From Pyxicephalus adspersus (taxonomy: Eukaryota; Chordata; Amphibia; Anura; Pyxicephalidae): a DNA stretch of 64,000 nt. The notes beneath the pieces were generated by a model. The model was not told the origin of the DNA, ran no database searches, and saw only the letters and a program-made list of their open reading frames with translations. The stretch is taken from NCBI RefSeq assembly GCF_032062135.1, contig NC_092868.1, forward strand, positions 50,987,053 through 51,051,052, written 5' to 3'. Every line of letters starts with the position of its first letter. The stretch's first letter is position 1. This document shows, one piece after another, positions 23,280-34,298 of the stretch. The translations under genes were made by a program, and so were the position numbers.

Positions 23280-23635
23280 TTTCTATTGGGCTAGGATCTT
23301 AAATTGAAACCAAGCCCGTACTCACCTATCCCTGTTCCATCACAGGGTGTCTTCTTCTTCCTTTTTTCTTTACTTCCAGAAGACAACCTTTGACTATCTT
23401 GCTTGGCCATGCTGGGATGACGTAACTCTTGTGCACCTTATTTATTTCCACCATGTGTAAGGGAGTCAGGATTGCTGGGTGCCGAGCTGCTTGTTCTCAG
23501 CTCAGCAAAATGTGACAGCAGGGTGGCAATCAGGCAGGTAAAAGCAGTTATTGATGGAATGACATCACCTACTCCTTTCAGAAAGAACACCTGCCTGAAT
23601 TAAATTCAAAGTAGTTCCACTAAAAAAGTGACCTT
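23280..23635. mobile_element. Frog MITE-like repeat, ~350 bp
   Basis: Starts with a degraded form of the GGAACTAAA/AAGCCCGTACTCACC end and finishes with ATTCAAAGTAGTTCCACT, so the ends are roughly inverted around AGTGGAAC. The interior (TGACGTAACTCTTGTGCA; GATTGCTGGGTGCCGAGC; TTCTCAGCTCAGC) resembles abundant frog non-autonomous DNA elements. Superfamily not determined. Confidence 0.5.
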
Positions 23636-23989
23636 TCACTAAATGGAAGGTACACGTATGCTAGCCAGCCTTTGGTCCTACTATATGTTGGAGAAAAAGA
23701 CCTGTTCTAAGGTGACAATGCTCCACTTCTGTAGATACACTACTGCTAATGGCTCCTTAGGAGGGGAAGTGTATTACTGGCAAGATCCCCAGGTAAAGGA
23801 AAAAAAACTTAGAAAAAAAGTTATGCAGCCAAAATTTAAAAAATTTAGTTATGCAGTAAAATTTAGTATGTGCAATATTCTATATATATTACTGTGAATT
23901 TAGAAACACTTTAAAAATATGTGCTTACTGAAGATGTAACACATTTTCCATCATTTTCAGGATTGCACTGAGGCTGTGTAATGTGGTCA
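23636..23989. other. No recognisable feature
   Basis: One 84-codon frame with a lysine-rich tail from A-rich sequence; not a recognisable protein. Confidence 0.45.
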
Positions 23990-24300
23990 GTTTAGTTGCA
24001 CATGATGCTTAGCCAGTCACTGAACCTTTGCGTGGAAAAACGGCTCCTGAGCAGCAACGTCTAGCAATTTAATGTCACTTTTCCACTCATTGCGAAAAGT
24101 TAGCCGCGAGCGTGGAAGTTGGTTTGGTATAATGACATTTTCCAGTAACAGATTTTTTCACCCTCTCTGGATTACGATACAATTACAGAGATATATTTTG
24201 TATAGTATTTGAGTAACTTCCATCCCCACACCTTATGGCTGTAACAGATGTTCAATTATCCATATAATGTAAATTTCCTCTAGTTTTATTCCATATCCCT
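23990..24300. promoter_or_regulatory. Candidate conserved non-coding block
   Basis: CpG-bearing unique sequence (TTGCGTGG, AAACGGC, AACGTC, TTGCGAAAAG, GCCGCGAGCGTGG) flanked by AT-rich DNA with TAATGTCAC and GGTATAATGACATT. No repeat or frame. Confidence 0.38.
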
Positions 24301-24769
24301 AAATTAAAGGTCAGCACTGTTGTAATTCTGGGGAAAAAAATTCCTAATTAACAAGCTGGGTTTCCTATTAAGTTATTCTAATATTTTCATCTTTTAATAC
24401 AGTGCACTTATTGTAAGTGACATTTAAATTGTAAGGTGTAAACATCGTACGTTACAGGCAACAGTTTCCTGTAAAATATAATACGTTTGATGTAGGAGAC
24501 ACTGCCATTGTCTGACATCTGTTGCAGACGTGCGTTTTACAGACTGTTAGCAGGGAAGGAGGGAGATTTGTTCAGCCTACTTATTAAAAATTGGCTCTGG
24601 CAAAAAGTAAATCATTCAGATCACTAAAAGTTATGCAGGTTTGGGTTTCAGACATTGTTAGCACAAGCATAATCCAAGTTGGGTATTTGTTAAAAAAGTT
24701 AAAAAAATTATGTCACTAGATTTCCCATGCTGGCATCTTTCAGCACAAAGGAGTTTGTCTTCAGTACAA
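24301..24769. other. No recognisable feature
   Basis: AT-rich sequence, no frame of note. Confidence 0.45.
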
Positions 24770-25390
24770 GGAAGGTTACATTAGGGTGCATTAGGGTTAG
24801 ATGAAGGGTTAGCATTGATGTTACAAAAAAGGTTTTAGGGTTACACAGAGGGTTATAGTTTGGAATGGGACAGGAGGATTAATGTTACATTGAGGTTTAG
24901 TGTGAGAATCAGGGTTAGGTTTATGCAGAGGGTTACTGTGATAGTATTACAGAGAAGAGTATTGTAAGTGCTAGGGTAGACATTATAGAAAAGGTTAGTG
25001 TGAAGATTGCAGGGTTAGTATTAGGTTTATACATAGTGTTTTTGGGTCGTAGGGTGAGTTAGAGGCTATAGGATAAAACAGAAGTTTAGCAGCAGGGTTA
25101 CAGAGAAGGTGGTGAGGCCATACAGGTACTGTATGGGGGTGAGGTTACATTGAGAATAAATGTGAAGGCATAGGAATATAGTAAAATTCAATGTAAGGAT
25201 TAAGGTTACAGAGGAAATAGATTTGGGGGGGGGGGGGGGGGGCTACAAAAGGGCACCGCTTTAGATGTTAGGGTGAAGAGGTAATTTGAGGGTTATTGTT
25301 ACAGAAAGGATTATTGTGAAGAACATAGTCAAAAAGCTGGTGTGACGGTTAGAGTTATACTAATTGCTTGTGTGGAGGGGCTACAAAAAG
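24770..25390 (+). repeat. Degenerate GGGTTA-rich tandem repeat
   Basis: About 620 bp in which AGGGTTA, AGGGTTACAGAG and GTTAGTGTGAAG variants recur irregularly every ~20-40 bp (for example 24789, 24802, 24836, 24849, 24911, 24930, 25013). An 18-base G run lies at 25225-25242, and the flanking phrase GGGGCTACAAAAAG recurs at 25378. It resembles a decayed minisatellite containing telomere-like hexamers, not a clean interstitial telomere. Confidence 0.75.
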
Positions 25391-25899
25391 AATACCACTT
25401 TAGGATATATGTGCCAAAAGTTGCCATCTTTCTGAGACATACCCTGTGGCTGGACCTGTAAATGTTAAAATTATGTTGTGTGGAACAATGGTGTCATGGA
25501 AAGGTTTCTGCTACAGGCTGAAAAACAATCCTGGAAAAGAGCTCTGTACTGCCAAACTGCATATCCAAAAATAAGTAATCATGAAATACTTTTTACAAGG
25601 CATTTAAACAGCTAAATATTGGGCTTTTGCTGTGACATTTACAAATCCCTTGAACAAATCATACTGGGACAAATAAGCAAACTGCCATGGCAAATTCCAG
25701 TTAATTGGTGAATCCTCTTTCTTCAATACTTTCCAAGTCACAGTCAGGAGTTTTGACTGGATTTTGACTGTACATGCTTGTACCTTCCATGGCTGTTCTC
25801 TCAGCAATGGCAGCCCATATATTTGTTTCCATAGAGGTTTCCTTTAATTTCACTTATGTATGAGTATAGTTCTTGGAGCACTTTGCTGTCTTCTATATT
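25391..25899. other. No recognisable feature
   Basis: Ordinary sequence without TE ends or supportable frame. Confidence 0.45.
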
Positions 25900-26200
25900 T
25901 TACCTCTCTGTAATATTTCATAGATGCCTCTGGAGATAATTATAGCATTAGTTGATTAGGTCTGCCTTTGTCGGCTGCTCTAGAAGGGGATTATCCAGGG
26001 GATATTTGACCTCCCAGTTGTTCCAGTGAGTTGATTGGCAGCCACTTGTTTCTGATGTTTCTAACAAGCTGCGGTTTCCATTCAAATATCGACAAGGCTC
26101 TCTACAGAACATTCTCTTTATGCCATGAACTGTTTGATCGGAGTTTCCATCTAATGGAGGGGTAAAATCCTCAGTATACGTCATCCTCTATGAGCAGGGA
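25900..26200. promoter_or_regulatory. Candidate conserved non-coding block
   Basis: Unique sequence with CpGs (GTCGGCTG, GCTGCGG, TATCGACAAGG, GATCGGAG, TACGTCATCC) and few simple repeats. The minus frame here (78 codons) has no recognisable product. Inference. Confidence 0.3.
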
Positions 26201-27039
26201 AGTAAATATTGATCCATCATAAAGCTTTCATGTTACCAAGAAGCAAAAGGCAACACTAAACCTTGGAAGGGGGACTTCTTGGGTTGTATGTAGCAGGGGT
26301 GGAGAGAATTGATATAGCCAAAGGAATGGTTTGCTGTGACAAGGTGCTTCACATCAAGCCAAAGATAATAGGACCTGCAATGTAATTGGCTTATATTCAC
26401 TAAAGTTTACCGGGGGAATAAAGAGAAATGTCCAGGAATGCAATTGCAAAGCCTCTGGACTTTCATGGCTGCTCTCTTATGGATCCGCCTGTCATTTAAA
26501 GCCCAATTCAAGATAGCCTTGACCTTTATTATGAAGTAAGCAATGGGGCACTTATATTTCTGTTCTGACAAGATGTGTGAAGGTTCTGCACTGGAAGAAT
26601 CTTTACAGTTAACACCAGACAGAGAGGGTAAAAAAATGTTATAGGATGGACTGATGGGGGACTAGAGACAGCATCACAAGGGGGTCCAAATATAGAAAGA
26701 GTTCCCACATAGAGCTTCATACAAAAAAGAAGCAAAACAAAAAACAGGCACTTGCTTTAATGATACATCTGGCACAGCGAGAAAAAGAGAAGTGCAGATA
26801 AAAATGTTTTTATGCACAGAAATATCACCGATCATAAAAAATACATGGCACTATTCAGGTCTTCCTCTCTGAATTCTCTTACCTCTTTGCTTGATTTGAG
26901 GCTGAACATTATTTTTTTTCTTTTCTAAAGTTGGATAAAGGCTATAAAAATAGTATTGTTATCTGAAAGGTCTTTTCAAAGGTTATTTATAGAATGTGAG
27001 TATGTAGAGTCAAATGGAGCATGCCTTTAGCTGCACAGA
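26201..27039. other. No recognisable feature
   Basis: Mixed AT-rich sequence; no TE ends identified. Confidence 0.45.
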
Positions 27040-27240
27040 ATGTATGCCAATCCAAATTTAGTTCCATGATATGAGACATAATGTTGTGGCGTGCAGGTAT
27101 CTCATTAGAGGCAGTCGGGCGCTTAGGTGTCACGGGTGGCTCGAGTCTCATTGTGAAATGTGGGAAGGTGACGATCACTAGCTGCACTCCCTGTAAGCAA
27201 ATCTCATTAAAGGCACAGTGATAAAACACAGGAAACATTA
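27040..27240. promoter_or_regulatory. Candidate conserved non-coding block
   Basis: Compact CpG-bearing core (GTGGCGTGC, GTCGGGCGC, GTCACGGGTGGCTCGAG, GACGATCAC) in AT-rich flanks, with TCTCATTAGAGG and TCATTAAAGG. Inference. Confidence 0.36.
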
Positions 27241-28279
27241 AAGAACTCCTCTAAGCAATCACTAAATCCTAAACTACCATCTAACATAACACAAGGGCAA
27301 TTTTGGAAAAATATTAACCATTAGTGGGATAACCTTTGCTTCACCATATCTTTTACTAATAAGAACCTGTAAAAACATTAAAAATATTAGCTACCTTGTG
27401 AACACCCCATCTTGTCGACAAATCATACATTAGAAGGCCTAAACAGGAGGAACCAAAGCTCAACTTCCATTACTGAATTAGACATTTTTCAATGGTTTAC
27501 TTTGTAAACTGAATTGCCAATCAGAAATAAATGTTGGGAGGATGAAGTAATTTTAGAGTCTGTTATTCTGATCAGCAAACCAGCCCACATGTCTGTTGTG
27601 AAATTGTGACAACGAATTGGCATACCCTAGGCAGATGGAGAATGAAATTTAAAAACAATCGTTAGCAGGAAGGTGCCGATGTGCTTTTTGTAACTGCCAT
27701 TCCTTTTGTAAGAAATTTTAACCTGGAACAGCATAGAAACCTTTCGGAAAACTATGAAAACTGGCATCCTCTGGTTCTCAACAATATAAATCTACGTATT
27801 TGTTTAGCCAAGGAATAGAGCAGCATTTAAAGAACATAGAGAAGCAACATTAGAAAATCAGGTTACAGAGATGACATAGGAACCATAGTTTGCCTAAACC
27901 TCTTTTTTTTGCTATGATGAATGAAACAAACCATAGACTTGCAGCAAAAGGATAGTGATTGTCAATAAAGCTCCTTTGCATACGCCAAGCAGCTTTGCAG
28001 AAACAAATAAGATTTTAGTAAAGTGTTTTTCTATTTTGCATGGTTAGGCTATATATATCCCAAGTTTGGCTTAACCTTGACTTAATTACCTCTTTTCAAA
28101 CTACCATGTTCAGCTACGACGATATTATTATATATATATTTGTTTTACTTTTCTTCTGACAAATCTTATATATGAAGCTTCCTTAGTTAATGATCAGCCT
28201 ACTATAAAGATAGTTTTTAATAAGATCTGCCAGTTCCCAGGTAATTTTACAGCTGACTTCAAACAAGAAATATCATTAA
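27241..28279. other. Mostly unremarkable; one unique segment at 27590-27740
   Basis: 27590-27740 has GACAACGAATTGGC, ACAATCGTTAGC and GTGCCGATG and could be a weak regulatory block. The rest shows no gene or TE. Confidence 0.4.
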
Positions 28280-28480
28280 ACTTAATACTCATTGCGCCCA
28301 CTTGCAACGGCGTTTAAGGGATGGCTAACCACTGGATCAAGACACGCCTCGTTTAAAACCATGCTTTTCATGATCAGAACAGCAATATCTGCACCACCTG
28401 AATCACTTCTACCTATCAGCTGTAAAATACCTTATGTTCATCTCCAGAGATTTATTTAATCATTTGCAAAAGATCTTACA
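28280..28480. promoter_or_regulatory. Weak candidate conserved non-coding block
   Basis: Short CpG-bearing core (ATTGCGCCC, CAACGGCGTTTAAGG, GACACGCCTCG) in very AT-rich surroundings. No frame or TE signature. Confidence 0.28.
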
Positions 28481-30189
28481 AGACTTTTGACTAGTTTAGA
28501 TTTTTTTTTTAGCAAGTTTGACATATTCCGATTTTGGTGTTTTACACTTTATGATCTAAATTAAACATTTTCCACTTGCTCTCTTTTATATATTTTTTCC
28601 CCCTCGCTATCCTATGCTCTAACACAATTTCCAAAAGTGTTTTATGATAATCTCCTTTTTTGATTGGCTTGCTTCTCTAACAAATAGTTTTGACTATTAA
28701 ACCATCACAGGCTGCTACATTTTTTCCTAAATGACTTTCGTTCTGCCATTTATTCAATTACAATCCTTCATCATAAAATTTTGGTTGAAAAGTTATAAAA
28801 ATGAAGGGTAATAAAGCTTTGAATTCTAATATGAAAAAAAAGATTTCAGATACTTGATCCATTTTTTTCCCTCTGTAAAAAAAGATTTCTGTTTGCAGCC
28901 GCTTTGCAATAAATATACAAATATTTCACGTATGGGAAATTAGAGATCTGAGTCTAAAAATACATATTGGCTTACTTCATATTACTGTGTTGCAATAATG
29001 CATGATACAAAGACTGTTTTACTGCACATTGTGCATGGCAGTACCATTTATTTAGTATGCCCTGTGTTATGCTCACCATAAAAACTGCAGACCAAGATTT
29101 GTACCAGTTGTTGCACGTTTAAAATGTTTGAGTAGCCATGCCATACATGCATATGGTAAAACATTGCAACAATTTGGTCTAAACGTTGCCCTGGACCAAG
29201 CATGAAATGTAAAGGGTATGTTATCTCATTTATGCCAAATGCTTCCCCTGGCATGTTGGTGATGTGGTCCTGAATGTTGTTGGACTTAGTAAATGTTTTT
29301 CTACCTTGATCATTTGCTGTCTATGTCATTGCAAGTTGGCAGCATGGTGAGTGGCTGATCTGTGTCTGACCATTATAAAATAATCAAGAATTACACTGAC
29401 ACCAGACTGTGCAATCTTCGAAATGGCATCTTAGTCCTGGAATTAACTGCTGACCCAATTTATATATTTAAGAACCAGGTCTTTGAGTACTCAAGGCAAA
29501 AAAGCCACAGTGGGCCCCCTCCCATGTGCTGTGGGCTACTTCAGTAGCACGGGTTGCCAGTTCTGCCATTTGTGCTCCCCTCCTAATGAAGCTCCAAAGG
29601 CAGCCATTCCTTTTGCCTATGCCTCAACCCAGAACTATTATTCTGATACATATTTCTCCCTATTTGTATGGGTGAAGAATAATCTCTTGTATGGGTGAAG
29701 AATTTTTTTCTTGATATCTTTAATACAGCTGTATTGTTTTCCCTTAACCATATTAAAAATAAGACTTGCATTGGGAATGGCTGCTCTATAGGTGGAAGGG
29801 GTAGGTACTTGGGTAGCATTACAAGAGCGTGAGCCTAGTATAGCTGCTTCCAGATATTCTTTAATGTACAGTGGAGGGATGACTTTTGAAAGCTCCAGCA
29901 TCTACTTTTTGTTATACAACGGCAAACAAAAGGAATATGTAGCCGACAAATCCTTGTTAGATCAGAACACCTCTATACATTTCATTTGTGTATTTAGCAG
30001 TTTGGTTGCCTTTTGAATATCATCAGTTGCTCCAATACTACTCTAGATTATGAACTAAATAAGGATAACAGATCCCCTGGAGTCAGTTTCCACTTTAAAA
30101 AAGGCCTGATGATTAAAAATAAAAAGCTAGATGTTTTATAGACGATAACTCACATATAGAAAAATATCTTGGTGGAAAGAGTTTCTTCT
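28481..30189. other. No gene; a small tandem duplication inside
   Basis: TTGTATGGGTGAAGAAT occurs at 29664-29680 and again at 29687-29703, a 23-bp period duplicated once. Overlapping short frames on both strands at 29362-30016 show no domain. No TE termini. Confidence 0.5.
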
Positions 30190-30500
30190 AAATTGGCTAC
30201 AAGTTACATTTGAAGAGGTCAATTGCTGCGGCGCTCCTAACCAAAGGCTAGCGCGAGCAGAAATATTTGGAGTACAGTGAACGCTTTGCTTACAGGCAGC
30301 TGAAAGCCTCGCGGGGCTGCAAAATGATCTGCCATAAGACAGAAGAGTGGAAGCGTCTTCCTGTTCACCTTGTGGCGCTCTTGTATTGGATTAGCTACCT
30401 GACTTGCCATGGGGGAGTTTCATCAGTCTGCTGCAAACTGAAAAGTGAGACAGATGCACAGACCCCAAGGTGAAATGCGTCGGATCTGGAAGCAAGAAAC
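30190..30500. promoter_or_regulatory. Candidate conserved non-coding block
   Basis: CpG-rich relative to the flanks (GCTGCGGCGCTCC, GCTAGCGCGAGC, GAACGC, CCTCGCGGGGC, AAGCGTC, GTGGCGCTC, AATGCGTCGG). The 68-codon plus frame 30267-30473 is cysteine-rich but has no recognisable family. A small exon cannot be excluded by eye, since no clear AG/GT pair brackets it. Confidence 0.38.
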
Positions 30501-31354
30501 TATTAATGCCGATACAGAGAAAGTATTCTTAGCTGTACACAGAGTCTGCGAGTGCAAATACTATTTTTATGTCAATTGTTGCCATTAACCTCTAGATTTT
30601 TGGACAGGAGAAGAGACTTTTCTTTCTTGTAGATGTCTACCCCAGGAATATTTTAAAGGGCAATGCCAACCAAAAGACTAAATCACAAATGGCTGATATA
30701 CCCATATAAAGATGGGGAAGATGAAGGATACATGTAATCTGATAATACATGCACCAATTCCCATCCATATAGACGCATGGCATACGCAAGGTGTCAGCAA
30801 TTTTTAGAACATGTATGTGCCACTACCCCACCTTGCCTTGCCCAGTCTCATTTTTACATTGGTAGCAATCACTTTAATCCTATTGGTACACAACAGGTCC
30901 CATCCCTGGCCACACTCTGTTATAGAAAAGATGGCCTCCTCGTTCACGGATCTTAGGTTTAATAGGTAATTACTTGTGAAATGTCACAATGACTTTTAGA
31001 AAGTGACACATAACCACTTACATGTACTAGGAAGACGCCATTCTCAAGGTGCCAGCAGACTGCATGAATTATACAGCAGGTACACAAATCTGGAATATAA
31101 TAATCAAATGATTGAGTATTACCTGGACATTGGAGGAGCACATAATATAATTAGTATGATTGCATTTACCAGAATACAAAGAATCAACATGACACCCAGG
31201 CAGTGGTCATTTATAGAAGGAGAGGGGGGCCCTGGTAACTTTTATTCTTTTCTCAGGACTGGATACCTGAACCTCAGTAAGCTTTTTAGCCCTGAACAAT
31301 AAATCTGAATTCCAGGCAGTTATATCAGACAAACAATAATGAGGCGATGTAGTT
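30501..31354. other. No recognisable feature
   Basis: Unassigned sequence. Overlapping frames (60-99 codons) without domains. Confidence 0.45.
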
Positions 31355-31600
31355 ATTATTACTATAATAAATGTATTTTTTTTTGGTATTAGCCTTTTAC
31401 AATCAAAGTACAGACTGGGTACCAAAGTACCCCAGACTGGGAAAGGGAAAAACAAGACAAGAAGCCAATCAAGTGTGTTGCATTGTCCAATTGCTAATAA
31501 GACACATGTTGATAGGAGAAGAAAAGTGAGAGATGAACTCATCAGTCTTCCACTTCTCCTTGTATTGTCCAGGGGAGAGACAAGACCTGCAAGCTTTAAT
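31355..31600. repeat. Probable dispersed frog repeat
   Basis: The region around GAGAGATGAACTCATCAGTC and TTGTCCAGGGGAGAGACAAGA is a diverged relative of 59320-59410 (GAGATGAGCTTATCACTGTG and GGGGGAGGGACAAGA), in the same order. Its ends are not defined. Confidence 0.45.
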
Positions 31601-31696
31601 TAACCACAACAGAATAATATCAGGTCTCCAGTCCTGCCAGGCATGACTATGCTTTTTGGCAGAGCTGCATTTATCTAAAAACTGGGCAGATATAAT

Positions 31697-31921
31697 GGGC
31701 CTGATTGATTAAAGCTCTCGAAGGATGGAGAGGATACACTTTCACCAATGAAGCTAGGTGATCTAGCAAACCTGGAATGGATCAGGTCCAGGATTCTAAT
31801 AATCTGCTAGCAAATAGCAAATTACTTTAAACAAGTACATTCCAGGTTTGCTGGATCTCCCAGATTCACTGATGAAAGGATATCCTCTCCAGCCTTGGAG
31901 AGCTTTTAATAAATCAGGCCC
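31697..31921. mobile_element. Fold-back MITE, 225 bp, beginning GGGCCTGATT
   Basis: The two halves are inverted copies for about 83 bp each: the left arm begins GGGCCTGATTGATTAAAGCT, and the right arm inverted begins GGGCCTGATTTATTAAAAGC. Both contain GGAGAGGATA, TTTCA, GATC and AGCAAACCTGGAATG. A ~55-bp centre with CTAGCAAATAGCAAA separates them. The symmetry extends a little (AAT/ATT), so the exact ends and target duplication are ambiguous. No transposase; superfamily unassigned. Confidence 0.9.
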
Positions 31922-32249
31922 ATTGTATTTCACCTTGGTATTTAGCTGTTTGTCTGGAGCTCCACTTTTCAGATCAGGATTGGATGGCAGCGATTATATC
32001 AGGACAGGTGAATTAGGAAGGAGTGAGCCCAGGCCCAGCATTGGGTAATTGTGTCGGATCTGGTAAAGGACAAGGAGCTTTGAAGGGTAGCCACGGCAAA
32101 GCTTTGTGTCTCTTACAAAGGACGCGGGATGTGGTTTAAGCTTTTTATCTTGCCTTTTTCCTCTCCCTTAAGAAAAGTATTAAGTACATATAACAATTGA
32201 TTTTAGAAAGAGCAGAGCATCATTCCTGGGGGCACAATAAGTAAAGGGA
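31922..32249. other. No recognisable feature
   Basis: Mixed sequence, no frame of note. Confidence 0.4.
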
Positions 32250-32400
32250 CACAGTTTTTTTTTTTTGTTTCAAGCACCGCCGTTAAGAAGCAGAATTCCT
32301 CTCCGGCCCTAGTAAAGCCTGAACTGATATGAATACGGATTTGCTTTAATATCCATTAGATTTAACCCCTGAATGACTGATTGCTTGAATGACTGATCCA
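32250..32400. promoter_or_regulatory. Weak candidate conserved non-coding block
   Basis: CACCGCCGTTAAGAAG, CTCCGGCCC and AATACGGATT in unique sequence, plus an 18-bp-spaced direct repeat of TGAATGACTGAT at about 32371 and 32389. Inference. Confidence 0.25.
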
Positions 32401-32799
32401 CAAAGCTGCAAAAAGAGAACAAAAGTTCAGTTGTTTCCTGTAGCAGCCAATCAGAATGTTTGGTAAATATTTTTTATAAAATATAAAAACTAATTTTCTG
32501 CTGCTAATATTGTCTTTGGGGTTGTTCTGATTTTTTACCTTTTAATCAATCCTTTTAGTGTTGCTTTTTTTCATTTGCAGTTTGGTTTCTTCCTGCATGG
32601 CTGTCACCAGAAAAAGTAGCATTGGTAGTTGTCATCAGGGTAGAAAGGCACTGACTGCAAAAAAGTTTTTTTATTCTTTGTTGTTCTGGTGAGATTTCCC
32701 ATTATTTCCTCTGAAGAGAGAACATAGATGGCACCCACATCTTCCCTCTCCCAGAACTCCTTCTCCATGGTTGCATTAGACAGTGAAGGACTTACTGTT

Positions 32800-33060
32800 G
32801 GGGGGGGGCAGGATGAGCAGAGCTGTTGAGGAGCCCAGGGAGCTGAGCTGCCCATTCACTGCTGGTAGAAGGAACATGGGCAGCTGGCCTGCCAAGACAC
32901 TGCTGGCAGGGTGTGCAGGGGGAATCAAGTTGCCCAGTAACTGCTGGGATGGGGAGTAGGGAGAGCTGAGCTGTGAAGGAAGGTACTGCTGAGAGTGGGG
33001 AATGCTGGGAGGGCAGGGGGAGCTGAGACGCTGTGTCACTGCCAGAAGGCTGAGCTTGGA
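32800..33060 (+). repeat. GC-rich minisatellite, ~41-45-bp unit, about five to six diverged copies
   Basis: The phrase ACTGCTGG and its variants recurs at 32858, 32899, 32940, 32985 and 33038, each followed or preceded by GGAGCTGAGCTG-like and GGGCAGGGGGA-like segments. Spacings are 41, 41, 45 and 53 bp. Frames crossing it on the minus strand (Pro/Ser/Leu-rich) are by-products. Confidence 0.82.
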
Positions 33061-33149
33061 TGCTGACAATGTAATTAGTAAAAAAAAAATGATGTCATTT
33101 CAAATACTTCAGTTATTTTTTACTGATTACAAGTCCATTTTGAGCCTTG

Positions 33150-33300
33150 TTCACTTTTCTGTGCTGTGGCACTGGGTACATTACCACGCATTTTATTGCA
33201 CTGTAGTGGTAGCATGTATAACATATGTTTGTGTATTGCAGTGCCATTGGTACACCGCAATGGCACTGCAATAAACCATGTTCTATTAAACAATAAAGTG
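33150..33300. mobile_element. MITE-like repeat with perfect internal hairpin
   Basis: TATTGCAGTGCCATTG (33234-33249) is the exact inverse of CAATGGCACTGCAATA (33258-33273) around an 8-base spacer, a 16-bp perfect stem. Related TTATTGCACTGTAGTGG and GCTGTGGCACTGG pieces lie at 33160-33212, suggesting a larger fold-back repeat whose ends I cannot fix. Confidence 0.6.
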
Positions 33301-34107
33301 AATGTACTTTTTTCTGCACTTCCCATTTCAAATACCTGTGGCATTACGGTCAGTTTGAATTACTCCACCTTCATCGAAATGCATTTTTATTTCCTGCCCT
33401 ACTTTTCACATCCATCCCATGACTTTGTTCACCTTTAGGGTTTAGGGGCGAGATCATTGTCGTCAACAATTTCCATTTCCCACCCGTATCACCTTAGCCC
33501 AAGTCTGGAAACTGATAACTGATAACCAGTAACTTTCTGTGCAAGAACTACTTCTTATATCAGTAAATAGGACACCATGTGCACAGGGACTAATATTGTG
33601 TTGCGTTTACCAAGGATCTTCATTCTGTCTTTAGCTCTTGAGCCGTCAGGTTATAAAGAAAACCTTTTCTTCTTCCTTAGCTGTCATACTTGTTTGCAGG
33701 AACACAGAAAAATGTCTTAGTGAACCTATGCAGAACAAGCAGCGTAGAGGCGTCTAGAAGCCTTCAAGGGCTCTCTGAATTGCGTCTCTGCTAAGTAATA
33801 TAGATAAAGCATGTCTTTTGTTACAGCATGAAGAAGTGTCATCATTCCGATAGCTTAAAGTAAGAGAATCAATAAAACAAAACATGAAGCTACATAAAAT
33901 AACTGTATTCCAGCAGGCTGGCCTTTACTTCACTCCTGCAAATAGGACGCAACACTATTGACTTAGTCCACTACTCTATGCATACATTCCTGACTTTGTC
34001 ATGGCCTGACAATGAATTTGTTAACCTGGGAATAAATGTAGCTGTTGTGTCTCCTAAAGTGTACCTATCATAAATATTTTGAGGTATGAAGGATAAGTGA
34101 TCTAGAT
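33301..34107. other. No recognisable feature
   Basis: Unassigned AT-rich sequence with a few CpG-bearing phrases (about 33620-33800: GAGCCGTCAGG, AGCGTAGAGGCGTCTAG, TTGCGTCTC) that could be a weak regulatory block. Confidence 0.4.
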
Positions 34108-34290
34108 CAGGGGTGCCCAAGAGATGGATCGCGATCCACCGGTAGATCGCAAAGGCAAAGAGCCCTGCCTTTCAAAATGAACTCTATCATGCACAGGAGT
34201 TATTAGGTCCAAGTTTTTATTGTTGCTAGATCATTTTGACTTGATCATTTTATAAGTAGCTCGCAAGCCAAAAAAGTGTGGGCACCCATG
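34108..34290. mobile_element. hAT non-autonomous element, 183 bp, with 8-bp target duplication
   Basis: Terminal CAGGGGTGCCCA (34108-) and TGGGCACCCATG (-34290) are inverted repeats with one mismatch. They are bracketed by perfect 8-bp direct repeats ATCTAGAT at 34100-34107 and 34291-34298, diagnostic of hAT insertion. The interior includes GATCGCGATCCACCGGTAGA, typical of this fish/frog hAT group. No transposase. Confidence 0.95.
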
Positions 34291-34298
34291 ATCTAGAT

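Noticed and set aside
24770..25390. Genuine interstitial telomere array
   Set aside because: No contiguous run of TTAGGG units; the hexamers sit in longer irregular units.
30267..30473. 68-codon cysteine-rich plus frame as a small exon
   Set aside because: No convincing splice sites around it and no known family; more easily explained as a chance frame in a GC-richer block.
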